Part shown: positions 1 through 10,345 of the stretch, in pieces
How positions within the stretch are numbered: the stretch's first letter is position 1
Layout: every line of letters begins with the position of its first letter
NCBI GenBank assembly: GCA_947044405.1
Contig: CAMRHE010000324.1
Coordinates: 1,674,001 to 1,738,000 of the forward strand
Direction: 5' to 3'
DNA from: Leptodactylus fallax
Lineage: Eukaryota; Chordata; Amphibia; Anura; Leptodactylidae
Length of the DNA stretch: 64,000 bases
Translations under genes and position numbers: made by a program
Notes under the pieces: generated by a model
What the model was told of the DNA's origin: nothing
Databases searched by the model: none
What the model saw: only the letters and a program-made list of their open reading frames with translations

Positions 1-685
1 TCCAGGTGGACCGCTTACAGTCCGTAGAAGCGCGCGGTGGGGCCCAAAGTCGTTCCTTTCTTTTATAGTGAAGCGTCCTCTCCTCACTGTTATCAGGATC
101 TCGGGAGAAATGAAGTCCTCTTTAACAGGGAAACCAAAAGAATGCAATGTAATCCAACAGCAGATTCCACTCAGCACACTGACAGTTCTGCCGAATCCAT
201 ACACTGAGCTGGGATGTAAGCCGGGATTTAGCAGGTGCTGTCCAGTACATCAACAGCACTGCGAGTCTCTATCTGTGGTATCCATATACACAGTCACAAT
301 GTCAGTCTCACTGATCAGCCACTGAGCACAGTTCCTTTCACGTGGACTCACTAGACCTGTTGTCTCTTTACACTCTGTTTGTGTCTGGACCGAGATACAG
401 CTTAGCTGTACAGAAAAATACCCACACCAGTTCAACACAGCACAGACACCTGTCTTCTCTCTTGCCAAGATGGCTGCTGCTCTCTGTCTCGTCACTTCCT
501 GCTTCTCTGCTCACACTCTGTCTGCAGAACAGGCAAGCTGACATAAAAGGGGGGGGTCTCACTCCAGCATCATGTCACAATTACAATGGCTGCTGTCTTA
601 AAGGAACAGAATCACAGAAATACATTCAACATTAACAATTTATACAGACAAATAAAGCTTATGACAACATTGGCTGTCTCTTACA
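1..685 (-). repeat. 3' LTR of gypsy element 1, truncated by the window start
   Basis: Bases 1-685 match 6199-6886 almost perfectly. Differences seen are at 139 (A/T), 187 (T/C) and 383 (G/C), and a G run near 549 that is 8 long here and 11 in the other copy. On the element strand the LTR begins TGTAAGAGACAGCC. The remaining 302 bases of the LTR lie left of the window. Confidence 0.95.
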
Positions 686-701
686 TATTCCCCCCCACTT
701 T
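686..701 (-). other. Polypurine tract of gypsy element 1
   Basis: On the element strand the purine-rich run AAAGTGGGGGGGAATA lies directly before the first base of the 3' LTR. This is the expected position of the RNase H-resistant primer for plus-strand DNA synthesis. It overlaps the last codons of pol by two bases. Confidence 0.8.
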
Positions 702-3700
702 AAGATTGGCAGTCCCTGCCTATGACTGTATATCCAGAGGGTTGTACTTTTATGCACAGAGTGGTAGTATACCGATGTATGGCAGGCCAAACAAACTCAT
801 CCTGCGCATACCGAACAGGGGGAATACCAGCATTTGGCCTAGTGGTCCGTCTGAGGACCGGTGGTATATTATGGGATGCTGCAGCTATGGGCTGAGAAGG
901 ACCAGCGGATTCCGCACTAGAGGGGGCACAGGCGGGAGATACAGTAGTCACAGATGGAACATCCCCAGGAGCAGGGATCGGCCAACAATCATCCTCCTCG
1001 TCGGAGGCCCATTCCGCACCTCCATTCTCTGACTGTGGGAGCTCATTCACATTGGCAGGCCCATCATGATTTGTCCCTTCAGAATGACACAGGCGCAACA
1101 TATTTCGGTGAAGTACTCGAACACAATCAGTTCCTTCTTTCTGGACCTGGTACACTGGCCCATTCGCATACTTGTGGCCAACAACACGATACAGCAAAGC
1201 CTCCCATCGGCTTTCCAATTTCCCTTGGGGTTTCTTGACACGAACTAGCACCAGGTCGCCTGGTTGCAATGGTGCTTCTTGCACTGGGGTCTTATCAGGA
1301 TGGGGATGTTCTTGCAGGCGCTGCCGCACCAATCGATGGATCGTCTCAAGTCTCTGCCGGTGCGCCCGCACCCAAGAGGTTGGATCCCTCGGAGGGAACC
1401 CATCCACATCATCCAACTGTAATTCTCCTATACTTCGCCCAGACCGCCCAAAGAGAAGTGTATAAGGAGAGTACCCCGTTGTAGAATGGACCTGATTGTT
1501 ATAGGCCCACACCATTTCAGACAAGAACTGAGGCCACTGTAACTTCTTGTCTTCCTCCAGAGTCCGCAGCATCTGTAGCAGAGTTCTGTTGAATCTTTCA
1601 CAGGCCCCATTTCCCTGAGGGTGGTATGGAGTTGTGTGCGACTTCTTTATCCCGTAGATACGTTGAACTTCTTTCATTACGTGTCCCTCAAAGCAGGCGC
1701 CCTGGTCGGAGTGGATGCGTTGGGGACACCCATATACTCGAATGAAATCTTGGCACAGAGCACGAGCTGCTGACTCAGCTGTCTGGTCCTTGGTGGCGGT
1801 TACCACCGCAAATTTGGTGAAGTGATCCACCATTACGAGGCAATACTGGTGTCCGCTATTGGATGGGCCAACCATTAGATAGTCTATCATGACGATTTCT
1901 AAAGGTTGCTGGGTCACGATGGTTTGCAGGGGAGCTCTCTGTTCTATTGCCTTATGGATCTCACAAGTTCGACAGCTGCGGCATACTTCTTCGACCATTT
2001 GACGAAGACCAGGGCAGTAAATCAGTCGCTGTAACCAACGAAAGGTCTTCTCATGACCAAAATGTCCATTCTTATGAGCCTCAACTGCCAACGAGCGAGC
2101 CAGTTCACTAGGCACCACAATTTGGTATCGAATGTTGATCTCAGAAGGTAAATAGACCTTTCGGCATAGCACTCCATTTTTCATCTCCAACTTTTCCCAC
2201 TGACTCAGAACAGATAATATCTCACGTGTCAGTCGTTCTCTTTCCTCTCTACAGGGCTTCTGGCCTTTCTCAACACACTTGATCATCTGCGCCAGCCCCT
2301 CATGGGTCTGTTGTATCTGTGCCCATTCCTGTCGTGAGGGACCAAAGAAAGGAGCCGTTTCAGTCCCCTCCATCTCAAACTGATTAGCGGCGGCCAAGGC
2401 CTGTGAAAATCTGCTGAAGTCGGTTACCTCCACATGCTCCAACTCATGATCCACGTCTACTGTGGGGGTCTGGGCGGTTACCCTAGAAAGTCCGTCAGCA
2501 TTCTGGTTCTCTGTCTTGGACCGATACTTAATGCGGTAATTGAACTTAGACATTCGGGCTATCCACCTCTGCTCTAACGCCCCGAGCTTGGCATTTTCCA
2601 GGTGAGCTAGTGGGTTGTTGTCAGTCAGTACTAAAACTTCAGCACCGGTCAAATATTCAGAGAATTTCTCGGTCATGGCCCATACCAGTGCCAACAGCTC
2701 CAACTTAAATGAACTATAATTCTCGGGGTTTCTTTCAGAATCTCTCAAAGACCGGCTGCCGTACGCTATGACCCTCTCCTGGCCATCCTGAAGCTGGGAA
2801 AGCACTGCTCCAAGACCATACAGGCTTGCATCTGTATACAGCTGGAACGGCAAGTGGTAATCAGCATATGCCAAGATTGGGGCTGTTGTCAGTGCATCCT
2901 TCAATGCCTGGAAGGCTTGTTCCTGTTCAGGTCCCCACTTCACGGACCGGTTCTTTGGACCACCGGATGTGCCTCGTAGGAGAGCATTAAGTGGTGCTGT
3001 TACCTTGGCGAAATCCTTAATAAACCGTCGATAGTAACCGGCTACTCCAAGGAACGCCCTCACTTCTCGCAGGGTAGTCGGTATTGGCGAATCTTGAACA
3101 GCCACTATCTTGTCTCTTGATGGTCTCACCCCTTCTCCTGATACGCGGTGACCCAAGTAATCAATTTCAGATTGGAACAACCGACATTTACTGGGTTTCA
3201 ATTTGAGCCCATGTTCCCGCAATCTTCGAAATACTTGCCCCAACTGGTGGAGATGGTCTTCAAAGGTCGCAGAATACACTATAATGTCATCCAAGTAGAT
3301 GAGAGTGAACTCAAAGTTGAAGTCACCGAGACATTTCTCCATCAACCGCTGAAACGTTCCGGGTGCATTTGTCAACCCGAAGGGCATCCGGTTAAATTCG
3401 TATAGTCCCATGGGCAAGATGAATGCCGTCTTCTCCTTGTCTTTTGTGGCCATCGGCACCTGCCAATACCCACTAGCCAGATCTAGTGAGGAGAAGTACC
3501 GGGCTCTCCCCAGCGCTGAGAGGGACTCCTCAATCCGTGGCAAGGGGTAAGAATCTCGTACGGTGCAAGCGTTTAACTTCCGATAGTCTACGCAAAATCG
3601 GATGGACCCATCTTTTTTTCTTACTAACACCACAGGAGCTGCCCAGGGACTCTGGCTTTCTTGGATGATCCCACCCTGTAGCATCTTAGCTAACAGTTCT

Positions 3701-4785
3701 TTCACTTCCTGATACAACTGTGGAGGAATTTGTCGGTAGCGCTCTCTAATTGGAGGGGTGTCTCCTGTGGGAATCTCATGGTAGATCCCTGTGGTACATC
3801 CAAAATCTTCAGCATACCGTGCAAAGGCGGCTTGGTTCTCCCACAACAGCTCATCTACCTTCTGCACCCATTCCAGAGAACATGAACTTGCATCCATCTT
3901 CATCTGTTCTCGAATTGCACGGCCATTCCATTCAGAGGTGGGTTCCTCATCTTCTCCCATGGACACAGTTACGGTCCACTCATCCCTTTCAGTCGGCTTC
4001 AGCTGCATTGGAGTTACTTTCCTTACTTCCTCCGGAGTCACATAGATGTTAGCCAGCTGCCTCCCTGGGGTCAGGTCCACACTCTGGTCCTGAGTGTTTA
4101 CACATCGAAGTGGTACTCTTCCATTGCAAACTATTGCCAAGGAACGGGCCACTAGCGGATCAACACCTCCTTCGGCTGTCTGCAGTGGTTCTACCAACAC
4201 AGCTATGCCCTCTAGTTTCCGACAGGTGCCTACGGGCATGGACACTATTGTCTCCCGACTGGGTGGCAGTGTAACTTTTGTATGCAAAGGAACTGAAATT
4301 CGAGCCAGAGGACGCTGTGCATCCGAACTTTTCTGTAAGCCACATGTCCGGATCAGCCGCTGGAAAGCTGTTAGAGTAGGCCGATGGGTGGTGGTTTCTT
4401 TCCAATAACCGTGACCTTTCTTTTCAAAGAGGATCTGATCTAATTCTTTTAACACATTCATCCCCAAAATGACAGGGACCTTTACTTCATGTGACTCCTG
4501 TACCACCACAATGCCTTTCCTACCTAGATCTTGGCCACATACCCGGACAGTCATCCAGGCCACTCCCACGACTGGAACTGGTAACTGGTTAGCTGCGACC
4601 ACTCGTACGAATGTATGGGGATCATATTTCACATGTTGCTGGAAGTACCGTTCATAACAGTCTCTACTCAAGGTCGTTACTTGGGAACCCGTGTCAATCA
4701 TCCCGGTAACTGGAATACCCTCCATTTCCACCTGTATAACAGGACTTGCAGCGATCAGGTCATCATTAGGGCATTCTCCCCACAT
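700..4785 (-). CDS. pol: Pol polyprotein of gypsy element 1 (protease-RT-RNase H-integrase)
   Basis: An uninterrupted frame of 1361 residues, numbered here from position 4785. The frame is open back to 4854, so it overlaps the gag end in the -1 frame and is probably made only as a Gag-Pol fusion. Aspartic protease: DTGS at residues 31-34. Reverse transcriptase: about 365-545, with YLDD at 497-500. RNase H: TDAS at 651, a Glu near 696 and TDNNPL at 721. Integrase: zinc domain with His904, His908, Cys935 and Cys938, then a DDE core D968, D1027, E1063 with 35 residues between the last two. A GPY/F-like region lies near 1175-1235. I see no chromodomain. The tail after about 1240 is acidic and proline-rich. 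RT lies before integrase, which excludes Gmr1-type order. All catalytic residues I looked for are present, so the enzyme could be active. Confidence 0.95.
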   Translation of the reverse strand: MWGECPNDDLIAASPVIQVEMEGIPVTGMIDTGSQVTTLSRDCYERYFQQHVKYDPHTFVRVVAANQLPVPVVGVAWMTVRVCGQDLGRKGIVVVQESHEVKVPVILGMNVLKELDQILFEKKGHGYWKETTTHRPTLTAFQRLIRTCGLQKSSDAQRPLARISVPLHTKVTLPPSRETIVSMPVGTCRKLEGIAVLVEPLQTAEGGVDPLVARSLAIVCNGRVPLRCVNTQDQSVDLTPGRQLANIYVTPEEVRKVTPMQLKPTERDEWTVTVSMGEDEEPTSEWNGRAIREQMKMDASSCSLEWVQKVDELLWENQAAFARYAEDFGCTTGIYHEIPTGDTPPIRERYRQIPPQLYQEVKELLAKMLQGGIIQESQSPWAAPVVLVRKKDGSIRFCVDYRKLNACTVRDSYPLPRIEESLSALGRARYFSSLDLASGYWQVPMATKDKEKTAFILPMGLYEFNRMPFGLTNAPGTFQRLMEKCLGDFNFEFTLIYLDDIIVYSATFEDHLHQLGQVFRRLREHGLKLKPSKCRLFQSEIDYLGHRVSGEGVRPSRDKIVAVQDSPIPTTLREVRAFLGVAGYYRRFIKDFAKVTAPLNALLRGTSGGPKNRSVKWGPEQEQAFQALKDALTTAPILAYADYHLPFQLYTDASLYGLGAVLSQLQDGQERVIAYGSRSLRDSERNPENYSSFKLELLALVWAMTEKFSEYLTGAEVLVLTDNNPLAHLENAKLGALEQRWIARMSKFNYRIKYRSKTENQNADGLSRVTAQTPTVDVDHELEHVEVTDFSRFSQALAAANQFEMEGTETAPFFGPSRQEWAQIQQTHEGLAQMIKCVEKGQKPCREERERLTREILSVLSQWEKLEMKNGVLCRKVYLPSEINIRYQIVVPSELARSLAVEAHKNGHFGHEKTFRWLQRLIYCPGLRQMVEEVCRSCRTCEIHKAIEQRAPLQTIVTQQPLEIVMIDYLMVGPSNSGHQYCLVMVDHFTKFAVVTATKDQTAESAARALCQDFIRVYGCPQRIHSDQGACFEGHVMKEVQRIYGIKKSHTTPYHPQGNGACERFNRTLLQMLRTLEEDKKLQWPQFLSEMVWAYNNQVHSTTGYSPYTLLFGRSGRSIGELQLDDVDGFPPRDPTSWVRAHRQRLETIHRLVRQRLQEHPHPDKTPVQEAPLQPGDLVLVRVKKPQGKLESRWEALLYRVVGHKYANGPVYQVQKEGTDCVRVLHRNMLRLCHSEGTNHDGPANVNELPQSENGGAEWASDEEDDCWPIPAPGDVPSVTTVSPACAPSSAESAGPSQPIAAASHNIPPVLRRTTRPNAGIPPVRYAQDEFVWPAIHRYTTTLCIKVQPSGYTVIGRDCQS

Positions 4786-4845
4786 AGTCTTCTTGTCAGT
4801 CTCCCCTACTGCACGCCCTACAGCAGCAGGGGACTTCAGTTTAAC
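4767..4845 (-). promoter_or_regulatory. Predicted -1 ribosomal frameshift signal between gag and pol (element 1)
   Basis: On the element strand gag ends CCG TTA AAC TGA. The heptamer GTTAAAC (4839-4845) has the X XXY YYZ layout in the gag frame, apart from its first base, and the gag stop follows at once. After a 6-nt spacer, CCCCTGCTGC (4823-4832) pairs over ten positions, one of them G-U, with GCAGTAGGGG (4803-4812), leaving a 10-nt loop. The loop bases TAGGGC are exactly complementary to GCCCTA at 4767-4772, which would make an H-type pseudoknot. GUUAAAC is the known slippery site of equine arteritis virus. The frame relation of gag and pol is exactly -1. Function is inferred; the motif and pairings are read from the sequence. 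Confidence 0.75.
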
Positions 4846-5861
4846 GGCAGTCTCTCATAAGTTTGTCGCTGCTCTGGACATCTAGCAGCAACGTGGCCCA
4901 TCCGTCCACACTCCCAGCAGCGTATCTCCCGTCGTTCTGGCCATCTGTTTGGGCCCCTTCGGTAAGCCCCTTCGATTTCTCCTGAGCACTGCACTAGATG
5001 ATTTGGACCCCTTCGGTAGGTCCTATCCTCATCCCTCCAGTGGGGTGGTGGGTGATTCTGATTTTCTGGGTATGGACGGCTCACCCTTTCACCTCCAGTT
5101 TTCTGGAAGTCTGCAATTTTCATAGAATGTTCATCACAACGGCTGTGCAAGTGTTCCATTTGCTCTTGCAGTTTCTGCATTACTGTGAGAATTTCTTTAA
5201 CCGTCCCCTTTTCTACTGTCTCTGAGCCAGAACTAGCCCCCTGTGACAAAGTAACTCCAACTGCAGTCTGGGGCCTCGGGACCATACTATTGGCACGGGA
5301 GATGGCCTCTACCTGTACATCATGGAATTTAGCATCAGTCTCTCGTCGTATAAAATCCTGCATAGTCACAGTTAAACTGCCGTCACGTATCCCCAGGACA
5401 AACTGGTCACGGAGAGTCCGATCAGGGTTACAGAAGGCTGGCGAGCCCCCTCTTTCCTTCCCTTGAATATCTCGGAGCAGTTCTTGTAGGGCATTTGCAT
5501 ATTGGGGAAGGCTTTCATTCTCCTGTTGTACCCTCTGGAAGAACCGAGCCTGCAGAGACCCCAGCAATGCAGTTTCTCCATAGATGGTTTCTAGAATCTG
5601 GACTACTTGCTCAAATGTCTGCCTTTGTTCAAATGGCCTCAGTATCACCGTGGTCTTAGCATCCCCTTGTAATGTCAATATTGCTAGCTCTACTAGTAAT
5701 TCTGGTGAGGTCTGGTACATTCGCTGTATCATTCGTATCTGTTCCACCCACATACTCACTGACATATTATTGCCATCAAATTTAGCTAACTGACTCATTA
5801 TAGCTCCTGCTGGTATTCTTCCTCCAGCACCATTCTCCCGAACGGGTGCGTCACCGTCCAT
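4836..5861 (-). CDS. gag: Gag polyprotein of gypsy element 1
   Basis: Structural protein of the virus-like particle. I start it at the Met at 5861 (341 residues), the first Met after the primer-binding site. The same frame is open upstream to a Met at 5963, through the PBS and into U5, so a longer product is possible. The middle is a helical capsid-like region (for example LQARFFQRVQQENESL, SLPQYANALQELL). The C-terminus carries one zinc knuckle CWECGRMGHVAARC (C-X2-C-X4-H-X4-C), the nucleocapsid signature. The last codons, before TGA at 4836-4838, form the predicted slippery site. There is no stop or frameshift, so it looks functional. Confidence 0.9.
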   Translation of the reverse strand: MDGDAPVRENGAGGRIPAGAIMSQLAKFDGNNMSVSMWVEQIRMIQRMYQTSPELLVELAILTLQGDAKTTVILRPFEQRQTFEQVVQILETIYGETALLGSLQARFFQRVQQENESLPQYANALQELLRDIQGKERGGSPAFCNPDRTLRDQFVLGIRDGSLTVTMQDFIRRETDAKFHDVQVEAISRANSMVPRPQTAVGVTLSQGASSGSETVEKGTVKEILTVMQKLQEQMEHLHSRCDEHSMKIADFQKTGGERVSRPYPENQNHPPPHWRDEDRTYRRGPNHLVQCSGEIEGAYRRGPNRWPERREIRCWECGRMGHVAARCPEQRQTYERLPLN

Positions 5862-5873
5862 TCTGGTAAGCGG

Positions 5874-5891
5874 ATCCTGCCGACTACGCCA
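5874..5891 (-). other. Primer-binding site matching tRNA-Ser (element 1)
   Basis: On the element strand TGGCGTAGTCGGCAGGAT lies five bases after the LTR end. Its complement ATCCTGCCGACTACGCCA matches, as I recall it, the 3' end of vertebrate tRNA-Ser (AGA/TGA type) plus the added CCA, over all 18 bases. This would be where minus-strand DNA synthesis is primed. Confidence 0.85.
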
Positions 5892-5896
5892 ATTTT

Positions 5897-6886
5897 TGAA
5901 CCGAGAGCAAGGCAGGTGGTTTGGACTCCGCAACCAGAAATGAACGCACACAAGGTAGTTCAAGAAAATAATATATATTTACTATAAGTTAATAAAGGCT
6001 AGTTAAAGGTAAAATGACAGGGATAAAGACAAGCAAAATATACAATATAGCATGAACAATTTCAAGGCAAATTCTGCAATGGTTTCTACTTTTACTCTGT
6101 CCACTTCTGCAGTATGGACACTGAATGAACAATATACTCAAAACTATCCCTAACTGACCCTGACATCACATTTGGGTGCACCCCCTTTTCCCCAGTGGTC
6201 CAGGTGGACCGCTTACAGTCCGTAGAAGCGCGCGGTGGGGCCCAAAGTCGTTCCTTTCTTTTATAGTGAAGCGTCCTCTCCTCACTGTTATCAGGATCTC
6301 GGGAGAAATGAAGTCCTCTTTAACAGGGAAACCAAATGAATGCAATGTAATCCAACAGCAGATTCCACTCAGCACACTGACAGTCCTGCCGAATCCATAC
6401 ACTGAGCTGGGATGTAAGCCGGGATTTAGCAGGTGCTGTCCAGTACATCAACAGCACTGCGAGTCTCTATCTGTGGTATCCATATACACAGTCACAATGT
6501 CAGTCTCACTGATCAGCCACTGAGCACAGTTCCTTTCACGTGGACTCACTAGACCTGTTGTCTCTTTACACTCTGTTTGTCTCTGGACCGAGATACAGCT
6601 TAGCTGTACAGAAAAATACCCACACCAGTTCAACACAGCACAGACACCTGTCTTCTCTCTTGCCAAGATGGCTGCTGCTCTCTGTCTCGTCACTTCCTGC
6701 TTCTCTGCTCACACTCTGTCTGCAGAACAGGCAAGCTGACATAAAAGGGGGGGGGGGTCTCACTCCAGCATCATGTCACAATTACAATGGCTGCTGTCTT
6801 AAAGGAACAGAATCACAGAAATACATTCAACATTAACAATTTATACAGACAAATAAAGCTTATGACAACATTGGCTGTCTCTTACA
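5897..6886 (-). repeat. 5' LTR of gypsy element 1 (990 bp)
   Basis: A complete LTR, TG...CA on the element strand, ending ...GGTTCA before the PBS spacer. Its outer 688 bases match 1-685. A TATA box at 6258-6265 would place the transcription start near 6235, giving U3 of roughly 620 bp and R-U5 of roughly 340 bp. The flank after 6886 (ATCCAAT...) is hAT transposon coding sequence. Confidence 0.93.
6258..6265 (-). promoter_or_regulatory. TATA box of the LTR promoter (element 1)
   Basis: TATAAAAG reads on the element strand inside the 5' LTR. The same site is at 60-67 in the 3' LTR. It is the only good TATA box I saw in this LTR and lies where the U3/R border is expected. No start-site evidence is available. 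Confidence 0.6.
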
Positions 6887-6887
6887 A

Positions 6888-9688
6888 TCCAATTCATCCC
6901 AAGTCACATCAGACACCCCCAGCCAAGAGTCGGTGGGTTCGTCAGACTCAATCCTTAGTTGGCAGGGCCTGGCAGCAGGCCCTGTGCCCTCCCCTGTCCT
7001 CAACCTGCCTCTGTCCTTTTCTGTTCCCTCAGCTAGAGAACTACTCTATGCTGTGGGCTCAGATCCACTGTACAGTGAGGAGGAGGTACTAGAGGACAGT
7101 CAGCAGCTACTGCCCAGCCAAGATGTGGAGGAGACATTCGCGGCTTCCTGCGGTAGGTGGGCAAGTAGTGATGAGGAGAGTGGCATGGGAGCTGGTGTTG
7201 AGGAGGACATCAGTGACCTGCAGACAGTAGTGGATGACGAGGTAGCCAATTGCAATTGGGAGCCGGGTGACGAAGGGGCCTCATCGTCATGAGGAGAAGA
7301 GGGTTGCAGCTTGAGGCAGCGGGGGAGTCAGCAGGGTGGCAGCAGTGTGAGGTCGGGAGCTAAACATGCCCGGAGTAGACCACCCGCTTCGCAGCAGCCT
7401 ACCTGCCCAGAAAGCAGTGGCGCAGGGGTTCACAGAGGCAGTGGCAGTAACAGTCATTTATTGCGGAGTGTCTGGGGTAAAATCACCTACTCGGTGGTGT
7501 GGCAGTTTTTTTGCAAAGTTCAATCTGTGGGCAGAAGGTGAAGCGTGGCCGGGCTGCCAATGTTGGCACCACAGCCCTGCGCCAACATATGCAGTGTCAC
7601 CATAAAGTGGCCTGGGAGAGCCGTGGCTCCAATGTGGTGGTCCAGCCTGTCACAGCAACCGCTGCAGCACCCAGTGGCACGTACTCCATTTCAGGCAGTC
7701 AAGGCTCCACCACCTCAGCTGAAGGAAGCTGTGTATCCTTCCTATCATCTGCTGGTGCTGCAGTCACTCCCTTTCCACTTGGTGGACTCTGCACCTTTCA
7801 GAGAACTGATGGCTTGTGCCAAGCCGAAGGGGAGAGTCCCAAGCCGTCATTTCTTTGCCAAGAAGGCAGTACCAGCCCTGCACAAATATATAGAAGAGAA
7901 GGTGGGCCAGTCCTTGAGCCTGTCAGTGTTTGCCAAAGTGCACGGCAGCGCAGAGGTGTGGAGCTGTAACTACGGTCAAGGACAATATATGTAATTTACG
8001 GCCCACTGGGTTAATGTGGTGCCTGCCCAGTCACACCAGCAACAGGTGACGCAGCTTCTGCCTCCACGTTCTCACGCCGTTGGTCCTGCAACAATGTTTG
8101 CCTCATCCTCCACTGTCTCCTCAGCCTCCACTGCAGGAACAATTCCCAGTGCTCCTCCAGCATACCACATTTGCAGAGCACAGCGGTGTCATGCTGTTCT
8201 ATACCTCATTTGCCTGGGCGAACGAAGTCACACAGGGGAGGAACTGCTCCGTGTCCTCAATCAAGAAATTGAATCCTGGCTTTCTCCAAGAGAACTTAAA
8301 ATCGGAACAATGGTGACCAACAATGGGAAGAACATGGTGTCGGCCTTGCATCAAGGAGGGCTGAGCCATGCGCCCTGTATGGCACATGTGTTCAATCTGG
8401 TTGTTAAGTGTTTCCTTAAGTGTTCCACCCATCTGCAAAACATCCTAAAAATGTCAAGGAAACTTTGCATGCACTTCAGCCACTCGTACACCGCCAAGCA
8501 GACCCTCCTTGAGCTGCAGCGGCAGAACGGCCTCCCACAACATAGGCTGATATGCGATGTTTCCACCCGTTGGAATTCAACCCTCCATATGTCGACTATA
8601 TAAACAGAGAAAAGCCATAAACAATTTCTTGATGATCCAAGCGGACAGAGGTACTCCCCTGTGTAACTTTAACGTTAGCCAGTGGCAGCTCATGCGTGAC
8701 ACCTGCCGTTTGTTAGTTCCCTTTGAGGAGGCCACTTTGTTAGTCAGTCGCCAGGACTACGGGATGAACAACATCATTCCACTGATTCACATCCTGGAAA
8801 AGATGCTTATCAATCTGGCTTGTCAGGGCACTGGAGATGTGGCATCTACATCTCAAGGCCACATGAGCCCTGTGGGGGCTGAACTGGAGTAGGAGGAGAA
8901 TGAGGAGGACATTGGAGCACAAACAATGTGTAGTCAAATGGGTGGAGAGGAGGAGCAGGAGCAACCAGAACAGCCAGAGGGAGATGAGGAGGATCAGGCA
9001 GATGCATGCTGACTTGCTTGCGCAGTGACAGCCGAATTGTCACCATTCTGCAGAGTGATGACTACTGGCTCTCCATGTTTGACCCTCGCTACCGGGGAAA
9101 AATGGGGGCCTTTTTTACACCCGCTGAGAGGGAGGACAAACTGAACTACTATAGAGACATGCTATGTAGCAAGTTGTCTGCTGCCTACCTGCGCCATTGT
9201 CCATCCTCTCGCATGTCTGATTGGGGGTGGCCCTGAGCACTCAACTTGCACAGGCATAGCAGCTGTGGGAGGGGGGTGGGGGTGGCAGGAGCAGTATCAG
9301 CTCCATCAGCAGCAGCCTGAGCCTAGAGTAGCTAATGAGCAGCTTTCTTCAGCCGCATAGTGAAGAAGCTGCTCATCAGCAGCTAGACACAGAGCAGAAG
9401 TTGAACCAGCAGGTAGTGGCATACTTAGAGTGCACCCTGCCACCCGTCATGGAAGATCCACTGGACTACTGGGCAGCCAAACTGGATTTGTGGCCGCAAC
9501 TGGAAAAGCTGTCCTGCCCGGCCAGTAGTGTGGAATCAGAGTGGGTGTTTAGTGCAGCGGGAGTCATAGTTACCCCAAGGAGAACTCACCTGTCCACCCA
9601 AAATTTGGAGAGACTGACCTTTGTGAAGATGAATCAGGCATGGATCAGCCAGGACTTCCATCCACCAATGCCTGATGCAGCAGATTAA
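6888..9688 (+). pseudogene. hAT-family transposase, multiply frameshifted remnant
   Basis: Pieces of one hAT transposase in order. There is an acidic N-terminal region (to about 7290), open from the first base after the LTR. A degraded BED zinc finger follows (about 7450-7605: VVWQFF in one frame, then GTTALRQHMQCHH in another). The RNase H-like core has VTNNGKNMVSAL and CMAHVFNLVVKC near 8310-8410, DVSTRWNST near 8560, and DPRYRGKMG near 9085. The C-terminal dimerisation domain is at about 9440-9640 (DYWAAKLDLWPQL, SVESEWVFSAAG). At least five frame changes and several stops separate the pieces. The second catalytic Asp, normally in a TDNG-type motif, reads Asn here. It cannot make active transposase. 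Confidence 0.85.
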
Positions 9689-9754
9689 ATGATCCATGCT
9701 GCCTCACCACACTCTGCCACTGGTTCACTGTATGGCCTGCTAAGGCTGTTGCTA

Positions 9755-10345
9755 CCTACACATTATATCACCTTGCCTCTCTGTGGCCTGATCACTCTGC
9801 TGCCACCTCTGCACTCTGCCACTGGGTGACTGTATGGCCTCCTCACACTGCTGCCACCTCCACACTCTGTCACTAGGTCACTGTATGGCCTACTAAGGCT
9901 GCTGACACCTCCACACTCTCTTACCAGATCACTGTATGGCCTACTAAGGCTTCTCACACCCCCACAATGTTGCTGGGTCACTGTATGGCCTCCTCATGCC
10001 ACTTCCACTGGGTCACTCTGTGTAACCCTCATGCCGCTGCCACTAGGTCACTGTATGCCCTCCTCATGTTGCTGCCACTTGGTCACTGTATGCCCTCCTC
10101 ATGCCGCTGCCACTGGGTCACTGTATGGCCTCCTCATGCCGCTGCCACTGGGTCACTGTATGGCAGCCTCATGCTGTTTCCACTGGGTCACTCTGCGTCC
10201 TCCTCATGCTGCAGCCACTGGGTCACTGCATGCCCTCCTAAGGCTGCTACTACCTCCACCTCTGCCACTGGGTCACTGTATGTCCTCCTAATGCCGCTAC
10301 CACTGGGTCACTGTATGGCCTCCTCATGCTGCTGCCAACTCCACA
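9755..10345 (+). repeat. Minisatellite, about 35-bp unit, in the hAT 3' region
   Basis: Tandem variants of a unit containing CACTGGGTCACTGTATGGCC followed by TCCTCATGCCGCTGC. Units start for example at 10111 and 10146 (35 bp apart). Early units are more diverged and longer; those between 10000 and 10330 are regular. The open frames here (up to 135 codons) are side effects of the repeat. Confidence 0.85.

Larger units (their letters stand above)
1..6886 (-). mobile_element. Ty3/gypsy LTR retrotransposon, element 1 (near complete, young)
   Basis: The element reads on the minus strand as 5' LTR (5897-6886), PBS, gag, pol, polypurine tract, 3' LTR (1-685, cut by the window edge). Gag and pol are both open over their full length, and I found only three substitutions plus one G-tract length change between the 685 shared LTR bases. 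The domain order protease-RT-RNase H-integrase is that of Ty3/gypsy (Metaviridae). I see no envelope ORF. It is inserted in a decayed hAT transposon, whose coding frame continues directly after 6886. The second copy of the target duplication lies outside the window. Confidence 0.95.

Noticed and set aside
586..1032. 148-codon frame on the plus strand
   Set aside because: It crosses the LTR border and is antisense to the pol 3' end of element 1; no family features.
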